A DNA stretch of 58,181 nt from Gammaproteobacteria bacterium UBA7310 (lineage in GTDB: Bacteria > Pseudomonadota > Gammaproteobacteria > Pseudomonadales > Ketobacteraceae). Below, one piece after another: positions 23,630 to 33,090 of the stretch (positions are counted from its first letter, which is position 1; each line of letters begins with the position of its first letter). The notes under the pieces are model-generated. The model saw only the letters and a program-made list of their open reading frames with translations, ran no database searches and had not been told where the DNA came from. Where the stretch lies: NCBI GenBank assembly GCA_002471665.1, contig DKQK01000003.1, forward strand, positions 5,494 through 63,674, given 5' to 3'. The translations under genes were made by a program, and so were the position numbers.

Positions 23630-25093
23630 ATGGGGCAACGCTATCAAAACATTCTGGAAACCATCGGCAACACTCCGGTGGTGCGTATTAATCGTCTGGC
23701 TCCGGCCGGGGTCAACCTGTATGTGAAGGTGGAATCCTTTAACCCGATGGGGTCAGTGAAAGACCGCCTGGCCCTGGGGGTGATTGAGGACGCCGAGCGG
23801 CGCGGTGAACTGAAGCCCGGGCAAACCGTGGTGGAAGCCACCAGCGGCAACACCGGTATCGGCCTGGCAATGGTGTGTGCGCAGAAGGGCTATCCGCTGG
23901 TGGTGACCATGGCGGAAAATTTCAGTGTGGAGCGGCGTCGTCTGATGCGTTTTCTGGGGGCCCAAGTGGTCCTGACTCCCGCTGCGGATAAAGGCAGCGG
24001 GATGGTGGCCAAAGCGCGGGAGCTGGCGCAACAACATGGCTGGTGGCAGTCGCGCCAATTTGAAAATCCCGCCAACGCCGATATCCATGCCCGTACCACG
24101 GCGGTGGAAATTCTGGAGGATTTTTCCGACCTGTCCCTGGATTACTGGGTTACCGGTTTTGGTACATCAGGCACCCTGAATGGTGTCTCCAGGGTGTTGC
24201 GACAACACAGCCCCGCCACGCGTATTGTGGTGTGCGAACCGGATAACGCCCCGGTTCTGGCCAGCGGCGAGCCGCAACCGGAACAGCAGAGTCATCCCCG
24301 TTTCCGGCCCCACCTCATGCAGGGCTGGTCACCGGACTTTATTCCGGCGTTGGCTCAGGAGGTCACTGTAGATCACCGCATTGACCAGTTTATCGGGATC
24401 CCGGGGCAGGATGCCTTGCACTGCTCGCGGCAACTGGCCTGCCAAGAGGGCATTCTGGTGGGCATCAGTGCCGGCGCCACGTTTGCCGGAGCCCTGCAGG
24501 TGGCCCGGCAGGCGCCGCCGGGCAGTAATATTCTCTGCATGTTGCCCGATACCGGAGAACGCTACATGAGTACGCCCCTGTTTGATGAGGTGGCAGCGGA
24601 GATGAACGCGGAAGAAATGGCCATCTCCCGTTCCACTGCGGGATACCGGTTTGACCGGCCCACCGCCGCGGTACAAAGCACCCAACCCCTCACCGTGGAT
24701 TCGGTCACGGCGCAATGGCTGCAGTCGCTGCTGGCGGATACGCAGCAGCCGGTGGTGATGTTTGCGTTGGAATGGTGCGAGTTCTGTTGGTCGGTGCGTA
24801 AACTGTTTGATCGACTGGGTGTAGCCTACCGCAGCGTGGATGTGGATGCGGTTGAGTTTCAGGCCGGCAACCGGGGCGGCATCATTCGCGAATGGCTGCG
24901 TCAGCAGACGCAATCCGTTACCTTGCCGCAGATTTTTATAGGTGGACAGTACGCGGGTGGCTGCACGGATTTGTTCGATGCTTTTCAACAGGGCGCACTG
25001 CAGCGCACATTGCAGGAGGTGGGCGTGCAGCCGGATCAGGTGCCGGATCTGGATCCATACACCTTGCTGCCCGGCTGGCTGCATCCCCGTTAA
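23630..25093 (+). CDS. cysteine synthase-glutaredoxin fusion protein
   Basis: Residues 1-320 or so form a fold-type II PLP enzyme of the cysteine synthase/CBS family: PLP lysine K44 in MGSVKDRLALG, the substrate loop TSGNTGIGLAMV at 71-82, and GISAGATFAG near 278. After a linker, residues 370-470 are a glutaredoxin-like domain. It has a CEFC active site at 383-386, cis-proline TLPQIF at 431-436, and GGCTDLFDAF, the usual glutathione-binding end. The fusion would couple O-acetylserine (or phosphoserine) sulfhydrylation to a thiol-disulfide module. It is 16 bases downstream of the decarboxylase gene, with a GAGGAA ribosome site. Confidence 0.9.
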   Translation: MGQRYQNILETIGNTPVVRINRLAPAGVNLYVKVESFNPMGSVKDRLALGVIEDAERRGELKPGQTVVEATSGNTGIGLAMVCAQKGYPLVVTMAENFSVERRRLMRFLGAQVVLTPAADKGSGMVAKARELAQQHGWWQSRQFENPANADIHARTTAVEILEDFSDLSLDYWVTGFGTSGTLNGVSRVLRQHSPATRIVVCEPDNAPVLASGEPQPEQQSHPRFRPHLMQGWSPDFIPALAQEVTVDHRIDQFIGIPGQDALHCSRQLACQEGILVGISAGATFAGALQVARQAPPGSNILCMLPDTGERYMSTPLFDEVAAEMNAEEMAISRSTAGYRFDRPTAAVQSTQPLTVDSVTAQWLQSLLADTQQPVVMFALEWCEFCWSVRKLFDRLGVAYRSVDVDAVEFQAGNRGGIIREWLRQQTQSVTLPQIFIGGQYAGGCTDLFDAFQQGALQRTLQEVGVQPDQVPDLDPYTLLPGWLHPR

Positions 25094-25165
25094 AACCGAC
25101 ATCCTGGGCACTGAAACAGGTTATCATTAGGGGCTGGCTTGGCTTGCGCAGGAGAAGGGGACACT

Positions 25166-26458
25166 GTGAAAATTGAAATGATCTGCACGGGGGAGGAGGT
25201 GTTATCCGGACAGATTGTCGACACCAATGCCGCCTGGTTTGCCAACCTGTTAATGGAACAGGGCATCGAAATGCAGCGCCGGGTGACGGTGGGGGATCGG
25301 CTGGAAGATCTGGTGGCCACCTTCATCGAGCGCAGCCATCATGCTGACGTCATCGTGGTGAATGGGGGCCTGGGGCCCACCAGTGACGATCTCAGCGCCG
25401 AGGCCATGGCTCTCGCCAAAGGGGAAGCCCTGGTGGAAAACAGCCACTGGCGTGGGCGCATTGAAGACTGGTATCGCCGCGCCGGGCGTAAGATGAATCC
25501 CAGCAACCTGAAGCAGGCCCGGCTGCCGGCATCGGCAATCATGGTGGATAACCCGGTGGGAACCGCCTGCGGGTTTCGGGTCAAGCTCAACCGCGCCTGG
25601 CTTTTTTTTACGCCGGGGGTGCCGTCTGAATTCAAGGTCATGGTGCGCGAACAGTTCCTGCCGTTCATTCATGACACCTTTGAGCAGCTGGAAATAACCC
25701 GCCTCACCAAACTGTTGACCTTTGGCGTTGGTGAATCGCAGTTGGCCGATGCCTTGAGCGGGCTGGCGGTACCTCAGGGTATCACCCTGGGCTATCGATC
25801 ATCACTGCCCCATGTGGAAATAAAACTGTTCGCGCGGGGGGAGCGTGCCGTTGCCGCGTTGCCGGATTTTACCGAACAGGTGAAACGCGTGATCGGCCCC
25901 GCCATCGTTTCTGAACGCTTTCCCTCCATTGCCCGGGAAGTACACCAACTGCTGCTGGATCGCAGTGCCCACCATGCTGTGACGCTGAGCCTGGCGGAAT
26001 CCTGCACCGGTGGTCTGGTGGCCAGTCAGCTGGTGGAATACCCCGGCAGCTCCGTATATTTAAAACAGGCTCTGGTTGCCTACAGCAACCAGGCAAAAAT
26101 CACATTGCTGGGGGTGCAGGAAGCCACCTTGCGGGAGCAGGGCGCGGTATCCATTGCCTGCGTGGAGGAAATGGCCCGCGGGGTGCGGGCCCAGTTGGAT
26201 ACGGATCTGGGGCTGGCGGTGAGCGGCATTGCCGGGCCCGATGGCGGCAGTGCCGACACACCAGTGGGCAGCGTGGCTCTGGCGCTGGCCACCCGCGAGC
26301 ACACCTGGAGTCAGATGTTGACCATTCCGTTCCAGAACCGCACACCCATCCGCCAGGTCAGCAGTGCACTGGCACTGGATATGCTGCGGCGTGCACTGCT
26401 GGATCAGCCCCCCCTTGCCCAATACGGTTTTATCAAAACCAGGCTTGTCACGGATTAG
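25166..26458 (+). CDS. cinA: CinA-family protein (competence/damage-inducible; PncC domain)
   Basis: This protein of about 430 residues has an N-terminal MoaB/MogA-like domain (IEMICTGEEVLSGQIVDTNA, NGGLGPTSDD) and a C-terminal nicotinamide-nucleotide amidase domain (LSLAESCTGGLVASQL, GIAGPDGGSADTPVG). It probably deamidates NMN to nicotinate mononucleotide in pyridine-nucleotide salvage. The GTG at 25166 is preferred: it has GGAGAAGGGG upstream and gives the family N-terminus; the longer frame starts at TTG 25139. The 3' end overlaps the convergent LysR gene by four bases. Confidence 0.92.
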   Translation: MKIEMICTGEEVLSGQIVDTNAAWFANLLMEQGIEMQRRVTVGDRLEDLVATFIERSHHADVIVVNGGLGPTSDDLSAEAMALAKGEALVENSHWRGRIEDWYRRAGRKMNPSNLKQARLPASAIMVDNPVGTACGFRVKLNRAWLFFTPGVPSEFKVMVREQFLPFIHDTFEQLEITRLTKLLTFGVGESQLADALSGLAVPQGITLGYRSSLPHVEIKLFARGERAVAALPDFTEQVKRVIGPAIVSERFPSIAREVHQLLLDRSAHHAVTLSLAESCTGGLVASQLVEYPGSSVYLKQALVAYSNQAKITLLGVQEATLREQGAVSIACVEEMARGVRAQLDTDLGLAVSGIAGPDGGSADTPVGSVALALATREHTWSQMLTIPFQNRTPIRQVSSALALDMLRRALLDQPPLAQYGFIKTRLVTD

Positions 26459-27366
26459 ACGGCCGCTTCCTGCAGTACGGGTTTGGCGCGCAGTTCCGTT
26501 ACCGCCAGATCGATGAAAGCCCTGACTTTGGCCGGCACGTTGCGCCCCTGGGGGTGCACGATGCTGACCGGGATCGGTGGCCCTTCATACTCTTCCAGAA
26601 TGGGTTGCAGGCGGCCGGCGCTTACCTGGGGTTCGGCTTGATAGGACAGCACGCGGGTGATGCCATGGCCTGCCACCGCAGCGGCAATCACCGAATCGTT
26701 GGTGGTGCTGCGAAATACCGCCGCCGTTTTCAGGTTAATCTCACCACCGCTGTCATGGTAGCGCCAGAGCGGGCCACGGCTGCCGGCGGTGGAAGTGATC
26801 AGGCGGTGCCCGGACAGTGCCTGCGGTGACGCGGGGGTGCCATGGCGTTGCAGGTAGGCGGGGGAGGCATAAGTTTTGAGGCGCACCGTTCCCAGTTGAA
26901 TCCCATGCATGGTGGAGTCCGGCAGTGCTCCGATGCGAATTCCCACATCAATGCCTTCTTCGATCAGGTGGGTGACGCGATCCACAAACACGGCGCTCAC
27001 CGTGACCTGGGGATACCGCTCAAGGTAGGCGGTGATCACCGGCGTCACATACAGGCAGCCGAACATGGCCGGAGCGGTGACCACCAGATCCCCCTGGGGG
27101 TTGCCATGGATGCCGCCGATGGATTCCTCCGCGCTGACCACGTCCGCCAGAATGCGGCGGGCATCCTGTAGATACTGTTGCCCTGCCGCCGTCAGTCGTA
27201 CCCGGCGCGTGGTGCGCAGCAGCAGCACCGCCCCCAGGTGTGTCTCCAGTTCAGCCACCACCCGGGTCACCATGGGCGCCGACAGGGACAGCCTGCGCGC
27301 CGCGGCGGCGAAGCCCTGCTCCTCGGCAACCGCCACAAACACCGTCATTGCTTTGAGTTTGTCCAT
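26455..27366 (-). CDS. LysR-family transcriptional regulator
   Basis: This 303-residue LysR protein has an N-terminal helix-turn-helix (MDKLKAMTVFVAVAEEQGFA, then AAARRLSLSAPMVTRVVAELE) and a substrate-binding domain from about residue 90. That domain includes GDLVVTAPAMFGCLYVTPVI and EGIDVGIRIGALPDST. The pattern fits the CrgA/DsdC-like group of pseudomonad LysR regulators. It is divergent from a PPOX gene across 145 bp and probably controls that gene and the following VOC gene. The effector cannot be read from sequence. Confidence 0.93.
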   Translation of the reverse strand: MDKLKAMTVFVAVAEEQGFAAAARRLSLSAPMVTRVVAELETHLGAVLLLRTTRRVRLTAAGQQYLQDARRILADVVSAEESIGGIHGNPQGDLVVTAPAMFGCLYVTPVITAYLERYPQVTVSAVFVDRVTHLIEEGIDVGIRIGALPDSTMHGIQLGTVRLKTYASPAYLQRHGTPASPQALSGHRLITSTAGSRGPLWRYHDSGGEINLKTAAVFRSTTNDSVIAAAVAGHGITRVLSYQAEPQVSAGRLQPILEEYEGPPIPVSIVHPQGRNVPAKVRAFIDLAVTELRAKPVLQEAAV

Positions 27367-27511
27367 AAGATTATTCCACTATATGCAATGGTTAATTGTT
27401 TATCGTAAGTATTCTTAACTCAAGTGAATGTTGCGATGATGCACAGGCAGTCACATTCCAATGACCGCATTCGGATAACCTTCTTTTCATAACGACAGCG
27501 GAGTATTCACC

Positions 27512-28078
27512 ATGGGACATCGCTTTGCAGAACTGCTGTTTTCGGACCCGGTGAAAGCGGTGCAAACCTCGGAAAACAGCCGTGAACTTTACCAGCGCTG
27601 GGAGCAGGGCAGCGATCACCACGACCGGTTGGGTGTGCGTGAAGCCGCGTTTCTGTGCACCAGTGACAGCCTGTATTTGGCCAGTGTGAGCCCGGACGGT
27701 TGGCCCTACATACAACACCGGGGCGGCCCCAAAGGGTTCATCAAGGTATTGGATGAGCGTCACATCGGCTTTGCCGATTACCGTGGTAACCGCCAGTACA
27801 TCACCACCGGCAATCTGCGCACTGAAAAACGGGTGGCGCTGTTTGTGATGGACTATCCCAACCGCCGGCGCCTGAAGCTGTTGGGGTATGCCACGGAACT
27901 GGATGCGGATTCACCGCAATTGGAGGCATTGCGCGATGAGGATTACCCAGCCCGGGTGGAGCGGGGCTTCGTGATTGAGGTGGCGGCCTTCGACTGGAAT
28001 TGTTCGCAACACATTACCCCACGTTACGATCAGGCCCGCATCGACCTGATCATGGCAAACCAACAGGAGTCATCATGA
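27512..28078 (+). CDS. pyridoxamine 5'-phosphate oxidase-family FMN-binding protein
   Basis: This 188-residue split-barrel flavoprotein of the PPOX-like group is not PdxH. Landmarks are DSLYLASVSPDGWPYIQHRGG near residue 50, IGFADYRGNRQYITTGNL near 90, and RVALFVMDYPNRRRLKLLGYA. The first of these regions binds FMN phosphate in the family. Such proteins often act as flavin- or F420-dependent reductases on uncharacterised substrates. It overlaps the next VOC gene by four bases (ATGA) and is divergent from the LysR gene. Confidence 0.88.
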   Translation: MGHRFAELLFSDPVKAVQTSENSRELYQRWEQGSDHHDRLGVREAAFLCTSDSLYLASVSPDGWPYIQHRGGPKGFIKVLDERHIGFADYRGNRQYITTGNLRTEKRVALFVMDYPNRRRLKLLGYATELDADSPQLEALRDEDYPARVERGFVIEVAAFDWNCSQHITPRYDQARIDLIMANQQESS

Positions 28079-28470
28079 GCACACTCGACTTGCATCACCT
28101 GGGATTGGCGGTTCAGGATCTGGAAACCACCACTGCATTTTTCTGCGCTGTACTGGGTTTTTCGGTGGTAAAGGAAAAGCCCGATTACCCGGCGACGTTC
28201 ATCAGCAACGGACATATCCTGTTAACCCTCTGGCAAACCGAAGCCGCGGCGGCGCCATTCGATCGCCGCAGGGCAGTGGGGTTGCACCATTTTGCCCTGC
28301 GGGTGGAATCGGAGTCAGAATTGAACGCGGTGTACCGCAACGCCATGGCGTGGCCGGGGGTGGTGTCTGATTTTGAACCGGAACCCCTGGGGGAAAGCGG
28401 TGCCCGCCATGCCATGTTGTTTGAGCCCGGTGGCATTCGCCTGGAATTGATCTGTCTTACTTCTCCGTAA
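28075..28470 (+). CDS. VOC-superfamily (glyoxalase/dioxygenase-fold) protein
   Basis: This 131-residue protein has two beta-alpha-beta modules. It starts MSTLDLHHLGLAVQDLETTT, with metal-ligand candidates H8 and E-rich C-terminal strand GGIRLELICLTSP. HHFALRV in the second module carries another likely ligand. The start at 28075 has CAGGAG five bases upstream and overlaps the PPOX stop codon, so the two are co-translated. The reaction cannot be assigned; lyase, dioxygenase and resistance proteins share this fold. The 3' end overlaps the convergent rpiA by 14 bases. Confidence 0.87.
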   Translation: MSTLDLHHLGLAVQDLETTTAFFCAVLGFSVVKEKPDYPATFISNGHILLTLWQTEAAAAPFDRRRAVGLHHFALRVESESELNAVYRNAMAWPGVVSDFEPEPLGESGARHAMLFEPGGIRLELICLTSP

Positions 28471-29116
28471 TCTCCACACCGGATTCCGTACCCAGCAACA
28501 GTACATCTGCGGCGCGGGCGGCAAACAGACCATTGGTGACCACGCCCACAATGTTATTGAGTTGCTGTTCCAGCTTGATGGGCTGGGCAATCTGCATATG
28601 GTGGATGTCCAGAATGATGTTGCCGTTGTCGGTGACGAAGCCCTCGCGGTAGACCGGATCGCCTCCCAGTTTGACGATCTCCCGGGCCACGTGGCTGCGG
28701 GCCATGGGAATCACTTCAACCGGCAGCGGGAAGGCGCCCAGGACGGGTACTTTCTTGCTGCCATCGGCGATGCAAACGAACTTTCCGGCCACAGCGGCAA
28801 TGATTTTTTCCCGGGTCAGGGCCCCGCCGCCGCCTTTGATCAGGCACAGGTTGGGGTCGGTTTCATCGGCGCCGTCCACGTAAACCGGAATGTCATCCAC
28901 GGCATTCAGATCGAACACCGGGATACCGTGGTGTTCAAGGCGCTTGCGCGTGGCCTCTGAGCTGGCCACCGCGCCTTCGATCCGGCCTTTCATCTGCGCC
29001 AGAAAATCGATGAAGTAGTTGGCGGTGGAGCCGGTGCCCACACCTACAATGGTGCCTTCCTCCACGTACTGAATGGCGGCTCTGGCCACGGCCTGCTTGA
29101 GTTCGTCTTGTGTCAT
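28457..29116 (-). CDS. rpiA: ribose-5-phosphate isomerase A
   Basis: RpiA interconverts ribose 5-phosphate and ribulose 5-phosphate in the non-oxidative pentose phosphate pathway. The 219-residue protein (start MTQDELKQAVARAAIQYV) matches the E. coli length. The phosphate loop GVGTGSTANYFID, catalytic DGADETDP, and GGGGALTREK with the general-base glutamate are all intact. I chose ATG 29116 over a start ten codons earlier because the shorter form matches the family. It is divergent from ilvA, the pairing seen in many gammaproteobacteria. Confidence 0.98.
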   Translation of the reverse strand: MTQDELKQAVARAAIQYVEEGTIVGVGTGSTANYFIDFLAQMKGRIEGAVASSEATRKRLEHHGIPVFDLNAVDDIPVYVDGADETDPNLCLIKGGGGALTREKIIAAVAGKFVCIADGSKKVPVLGAFPLPVEVIPMARSHVAREIVKLGGDPVYREGFVTDNGNIILDIHHMQIAQPIKLEQQLNNIVGVVTNGLFAARAADVLLLGTESGVEITEK

Positions 29117-29254
29117 GCGCTTGCCCCACTGGAAATGTGGCGCCAATTATAGGGGTTCGCGACCTGGGAAAACAGGGCTCAACTGTCCTGTCCGCCCAGA
29201 TAGTGTATGCTTGCTGCGTACCCAGCCAACAACAGTTAGGAAGTGCCCGCACTT

Positions 29255-30781
29255 ATGTCCATCCGCACCATCAAGAAGATCCTGCAGGCCCGCGTTTACG
29301 ATGTGGCAGAGGAAACCCCTGTGGATCGCGCCCGTTCGCTGTCCCGCCGCCTGAATAATTCGGTACTGCTGAAACGGGAAGATCTGCAACCGGTGTTCTC
29401 GTTTAAGATCCGGGGCGCCTACAACAAGATTGCCAACCTCAGTGAAGAGGAAAAGGCCCGCGGTGTGATCTGCGCATCGGCCGGTAATCATGCCCAGGGT
29501 GTGGCCCTGGCGGCGGCCCGTTTGGGAATCAAGGCGGTAATCGTAATGCCGCAAACCACCCCCGAGATCAAAGTGAATTCCGTGCGCACCCTGGGCGGCA
29601 AAGTGGTGCTGCATGGGGATGCCTACGATCAGGCGGCGGCCAAAGCAAAAAAACTGATGGACCAGCATGGCTACACCTTCGTGCATCCCTTTGACGATCC
29701 GGATGTGATTGCCGGGCAGGGCACAGTGGGTATGGAAATACTGCGGCAGCACACCGGCGATCTGGAAGCAGTGTTCGTGCCGGTGGGCGGCGGCGGCCTG
29801 ATTGCCGGGGTGGCCACCTACATCAAGTATCTGCGGCCGGAGGTGAAAGTCATTGGTGTTGAGCCGGGGGATTCCAATTGCCTGCAGGTGGCGATGTTGG
29901 CCGGGCGCCGCGTGGTGCTGCCGGAGGTGGGATTGTTTGCCGATGGGGTGGCGGTCAAACAGATCGGTAAGGAAACCTTCCGGCTGGCGCGCAAATATGT
30001 GGATGAAGTGATCACGGTGTCCACTGATGAAATGTGTGCAGCCATCAAAGATCTGTTTGACGATACCCGCTCGATCAATGAACCGGCCGGTGCCCTGGCG
30101 GTGGCGGGATTGAAAAAATACGTGGAGCGGGAGCAGTGCCAAGGCGCCACCCTGATCGCGGTGTGCAGCGGGGCCAATGTGAATTTTGATCGCCTGCGCC
30201 ATGTGGCGGAGCGGGCGGAAATCGGTGAGCAGCGGGAAGCCGTGCTGGCGGTGACCATACCGGAACGGCCCGGCAGTTTTCGCCGATTTTGTCAAACACT
30301 GGGCAAGCGTTCCATCACCGAATTCAATTATCGTTATGCCTGCAATGACGCCGCCCACGTCTATGTGGGGGTGCAGACAGCGGGCCCCAAAGAGCGCCAG
30401 GCCATTTGCGACAGCCTGTTGGAAAAAGGTTATCAGGTACAGGACTTTTCCCAGAACGAAATGGCCAAACTGCACATTCGCCACATGGTGGGCGGCCGTG
30501 GCCCGGCCACCGTGGCGGATGAAAAAGTGCTGGAGGTATTGTATCGGTTTGAGTTTCCGGAGCGCCCCGGTGCCTTGATGGAATTCCTGAGCAAACTGGG
30601 ACAGAACTGGAACATCAGCCTGTTCCACTATCGCAATCACGGTGCTGCCTTCGGCCGCATTCTGGTGGGCATGCAGGTGCCCGTCCGGGAACACCAGAAA
30701 CTGCGCCGCTATGTGGAAGGTTTGGGGTATCGGCATTGGGATGAAAGTGACAATCCGGCGTATCAGCTGTTCTTGAAATAA
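29255..30781 (+). CDS. ilvA: biosynthetic threonine ammonia-lyase (threonine deaminase)
   Basis: This enzyme deaminates threonine to 2-oxobutanoate, the first step of isoleucine synthesis. PLP lysine K51 lies in FSFKIRGAYN, the phosphate-binding loop is VGGGGLIAG, and SAGNHAQGVALAA contacts substrate. The C-terminal third holds two ACT-like regulatory modules (IPERPGSFRRFCQTLGKRSI and FPERPGALMEFLSKLG), typical of the isoleucine-inhibited form. ATG 29255 fits family N-termini (MSIRTIKKILQARVYDV). A GTG four codons earlier is closer to the AGGA site and remains possible. Length is 508 residues. Confidence 0.97.
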   Translation: MSIRTIKKILQARVYDVAEETPVDRARSLSRRLNNSVLLKREDLQPVFSFKIRGAYNKIANLSEEEKARGVICASAGNHAQGVALAAARLGIKAVIVMPQTTPEIKVNSVRTLGGKVVLHGDAYDQAAAKAKKLMDQHGYTFVHPFDDPDVIAGQGTVGMEILRQHTGDLEAVFVPVGGGGLIAGVATYIKYLRPEVKVIGVEPGDSNCLQVAMLAGRRVVLPEVGLFADGVAVKQIGKETFRLARKYVDEVITVSTDEMCAAIKDLFDDTRSINEPAGALAVAGLKKYVEREQCQGATLIAVCSGANVNFDRLRHVAERAEIGEQREAVLAVTIPERPGSFRRFCQTLGKRSITEFNYRYACNDAAHVYVGVQTAGPKERQAICDSLLEKGYQVQDFSQNEMAKLHIRHMVGGRGPATVADEKVLEVLYRFEFPERPGALMEFLSKLGQNWNISLFHYRNHGAAFGRILVGMQVPVREHQKLRRYVEGLGYRHWDESDNPAYQLFLK

Positions 30782-30990
30782 CCCACGGGATAAATAGCCA
30801 ATCTGTACAATAGGCAGGGAGAAAATAACAACTTTTTGGACACAATTTACAATTAATATTTTTTCTTGAGGCGGGATCGACCGCTGGGGAAAAGAACGTT
30901 TCCAGCTTTTTAGTCCGGTGATAGGCTGTTGAAAAAAGTTCGTCAGCTTGCCTAAAAACCGATAACAATAAAAGCAGGAATTGATGTTTT

Positions 30991-33090
30991 ATGCGATCTC
31001 TTTTACTGATGCTGCTGGGCATCGTGAGCCTTTTGCTCTGGGGTTGTAAGTCGGATAGCACCACCTACATGGTAGTGGATCTTGCTGCTGACCCAGCCGG
31101 AATCACCCTTCCCACCTTATTGTCGCCGGTGTCCGGCGGTTTCTATGTGAACGGGTTTCCCACCAATCTGCGGCGCCTGGACGATGGCAGCGTGGACATC
31201 AGTGATTTTCCCCGGCAGATTCATTGGTTGACGCAACATTATGTGCAACGCATCCAGGAATCCCGCAGCGGTTATCCTACTATTATGCCGGTGTACCTGC
31301 CTTTCAGCGGTGCCATTGATATTGCGGCAATGTCGTCCTGGGATGGCGATTACGCGGCAGCGGACGCGCCGATTCAGTTGATCGATATTGATCCTGAATC
31401 CGCCCAGTACGGCCGTCGCTTTCCGTTGCAGTTATCCGTTACGCGCTATGCGGACAGCTATCGTCCCCCTCACTTGTTACAGGTGTTGCCCACCCTGGGC
31501 ATCACCTTGCAACCCAACACCACCTACGCCCTGATCGTCACCGACCAGACGCCGTTGTCGGGCGATCAGCAGTGGCAGCAGAACCCGCAGCTGACCGCGG
31601 CCTTACAGCAAACCGATGATGGGGGAATTTCCGCCCGGGCCCGGGCGGTGTACGCCCCACTGCGGGCGTTTTTGGCACCCACCGACATCGATCCCGCCCG
31701 CATCATGGGGGCCACCGTGTGGAGCACCGGCGATCCCGTGGCGCAGTTTCAGGGTGCTGCCAGGCAGGTCGCGGCTCAGGCAGAAGCCCTCACCCGGTTA
31801 CCCATCAGCGAGTTGGAAAACTTCGATGACTATCCGGAATATTGCGTGATTCGGGGGACGGTGAATCTCCCCGGTTATCAAAAAGGCGTAGCGCCCTATG
31901 CCCTGTTCGGTGGTGAAGTGGAATGGACGGCAGGCGGTGCGCCGGTGCAGCAATATACCCGGCAGGCGGAGTTTGTGCTGACCATTCCCAAGCAGGTCAC
32001 CATGCCGGACACAGGGTTCCCCCTGTTGTCCTACGTACACGGTGCCGGTGGCCGCGCCCATCAGGTGTACGATCGTGGTGAGTTTGATCACTTCGACATT
32101 ACCCGCTATCCCTATTACATCGGCAAAGCCGGTGAGGGGCCCTCGCAGATTGCCGCGGAACGGGGTTGGGCCAGTTCCGGGCTGGCGGGCCACGCGTCCC
32201 GCGATCACATTCCCCAGTGGGGGGCGTTGAATGGCGTGATGGTGTACAACATCTTCAACCCACGGGGGCTGGCGGGGAACTACATGACCATGGCCTGGGA
32301 GCGGATTTACTTCCGGCGTATTGTGGATCGTATTGAGGTGGATCGCAGCCTGTGCCCTGACGCAGACCCGGGGCCGGGCCGGGATCGCTTCCGTTTCGAC
32401 CCGCAGCTGCAGGTGAATCTGGGGCAATCCCAGGGTAACTGGATCAGTTCGCTGATGGTGGCGGCGGACCCGCGCCCTTATCAGGGGGTGATTTTTTCCG
32501 CAGCGGCGGGCACCTGGATTCGCCTGTTCAACAATAATCCGGGGTTCGAGCTGTCCATGAACTCAGTGGCCGTCAACCGGGTTCCCATACTGGATCTGGA
32601 CGACGCCCACCCGTTCATGATGCTGGTGGAATGGATGCTGGCCGGCGTGGATACCATTACCAACCTGCAAAACCTGACCGTTAACCCCGCTAAACCCCCG
32701 CCCCATATCATCGGTTTTTCCGGCTACAACGACTATATGCTCTCGGAACCGGTGCAGCGTCCGTTCTTTATGGCGTTGCAGACCGACCTGCTGGGGGAGG
32801 ACATCGGCCGCACGGCCAGGCGATCCTTTTTGCCGCACATTACCCTGGGCGGCGCCCGGCAGCTGGCCTATCCCGCCAGTGAAAACGCCGGCTTTGACGG
32901 CTATGGTGCACGCACCAATGTCGTCATGCGCTATCGGGGCAATAACCCGGTATTGCTGTACAACGGCCATGAAGTGTTATTCCAGTCGGACGCGGTAAAG
33001 CATCAATATGGGTGCTTTTTGGAGCACTTATCCCAGGGGGTGTCTCCGTTGGTGGGCATGGGTTGGGAGCAGGGGGGACCATGCCTGTAG
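30991..33090 (+). CDS. large lipoprotein with an alpha/beta-hydrolase signature
   Basis: This 699-residue protein has a lipoprotein signal (MRSLLLMLLGIVSLLLWGC; lipid-bearing C19). The next 300 residues lack clear motifs. A region with VHGAGGRAHQVYDRG (an oxyanion-type HG segment) near 350 and GQSQGNWISSLMVA near 480 follows, the latter matching the GxSxG nucleophile elbow of alpha/beta hydrolases. A late HEVLFQSDAVKHQYGCF segment could supply the catalytic histidine. It is likely an envelope-anchored esterase or lipase; substrate is unknown. It is monocistronic, 209 bases after ilvA. Confidence 0.75.
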   Translation: MRSLLLMLLGIVSLLLWGCKSDSTTYMVVDLAADPAGITLPTLLSPVSGGFYVNGFPTNLRRLDDGSVDISDFPRQIHWLTQHYVQRIQESRSGYPTIMPVYLPFSGAIDIAAMSSWDGDYAAADAPIQLIDIDPESAQYGRRFPLQLSVTRYADSYRPPHLLQVLPTLGITLQPNTTYALIVTDQTPLSGDQQWQQNPQLTAALQQTDDGGISARARAVYAPLRAFLAPTDIDPARIMGATVWSTGDPVAQFQGAARQVAAQAEALTRLPISELENFDDYPEYCVIRGTVNLPGYQKGVAPYALFGGEVEWTAGGAPVQQYTRQAEFVLTIPKQVTMPDTGFPLLSYVHGAGGRAHQVYDRGEFDHFDITRYPYYIGKAGEGPSQIAAERGWASSGLAGHASRDHIPQWGALNGVMVYNIFNPRGLAGNYMTMAWERIYFRRIVDRIEVDRSLCPDADPGPGRDRFRFDPQLQVNLGQSQGNWISSLMVAADPRPYQGVIFSAAAGTWIRLFNNNPGFELSMNSVAVNRVPILDLDDAHPFMMLVEWMLAGVDTITNLQNLTVNPAKPPPHIIGFSGYNDYMLSEPVQRPFFMALQTDLLGEDIGRTARRSFLPHITLGGARQLAYPASENAGFDGYGARTNVVMRYRGNNPVLLYNGHEVLFQSDAVKHQYGCFLEHLSQGVSPLVGMGWEQGGPCL

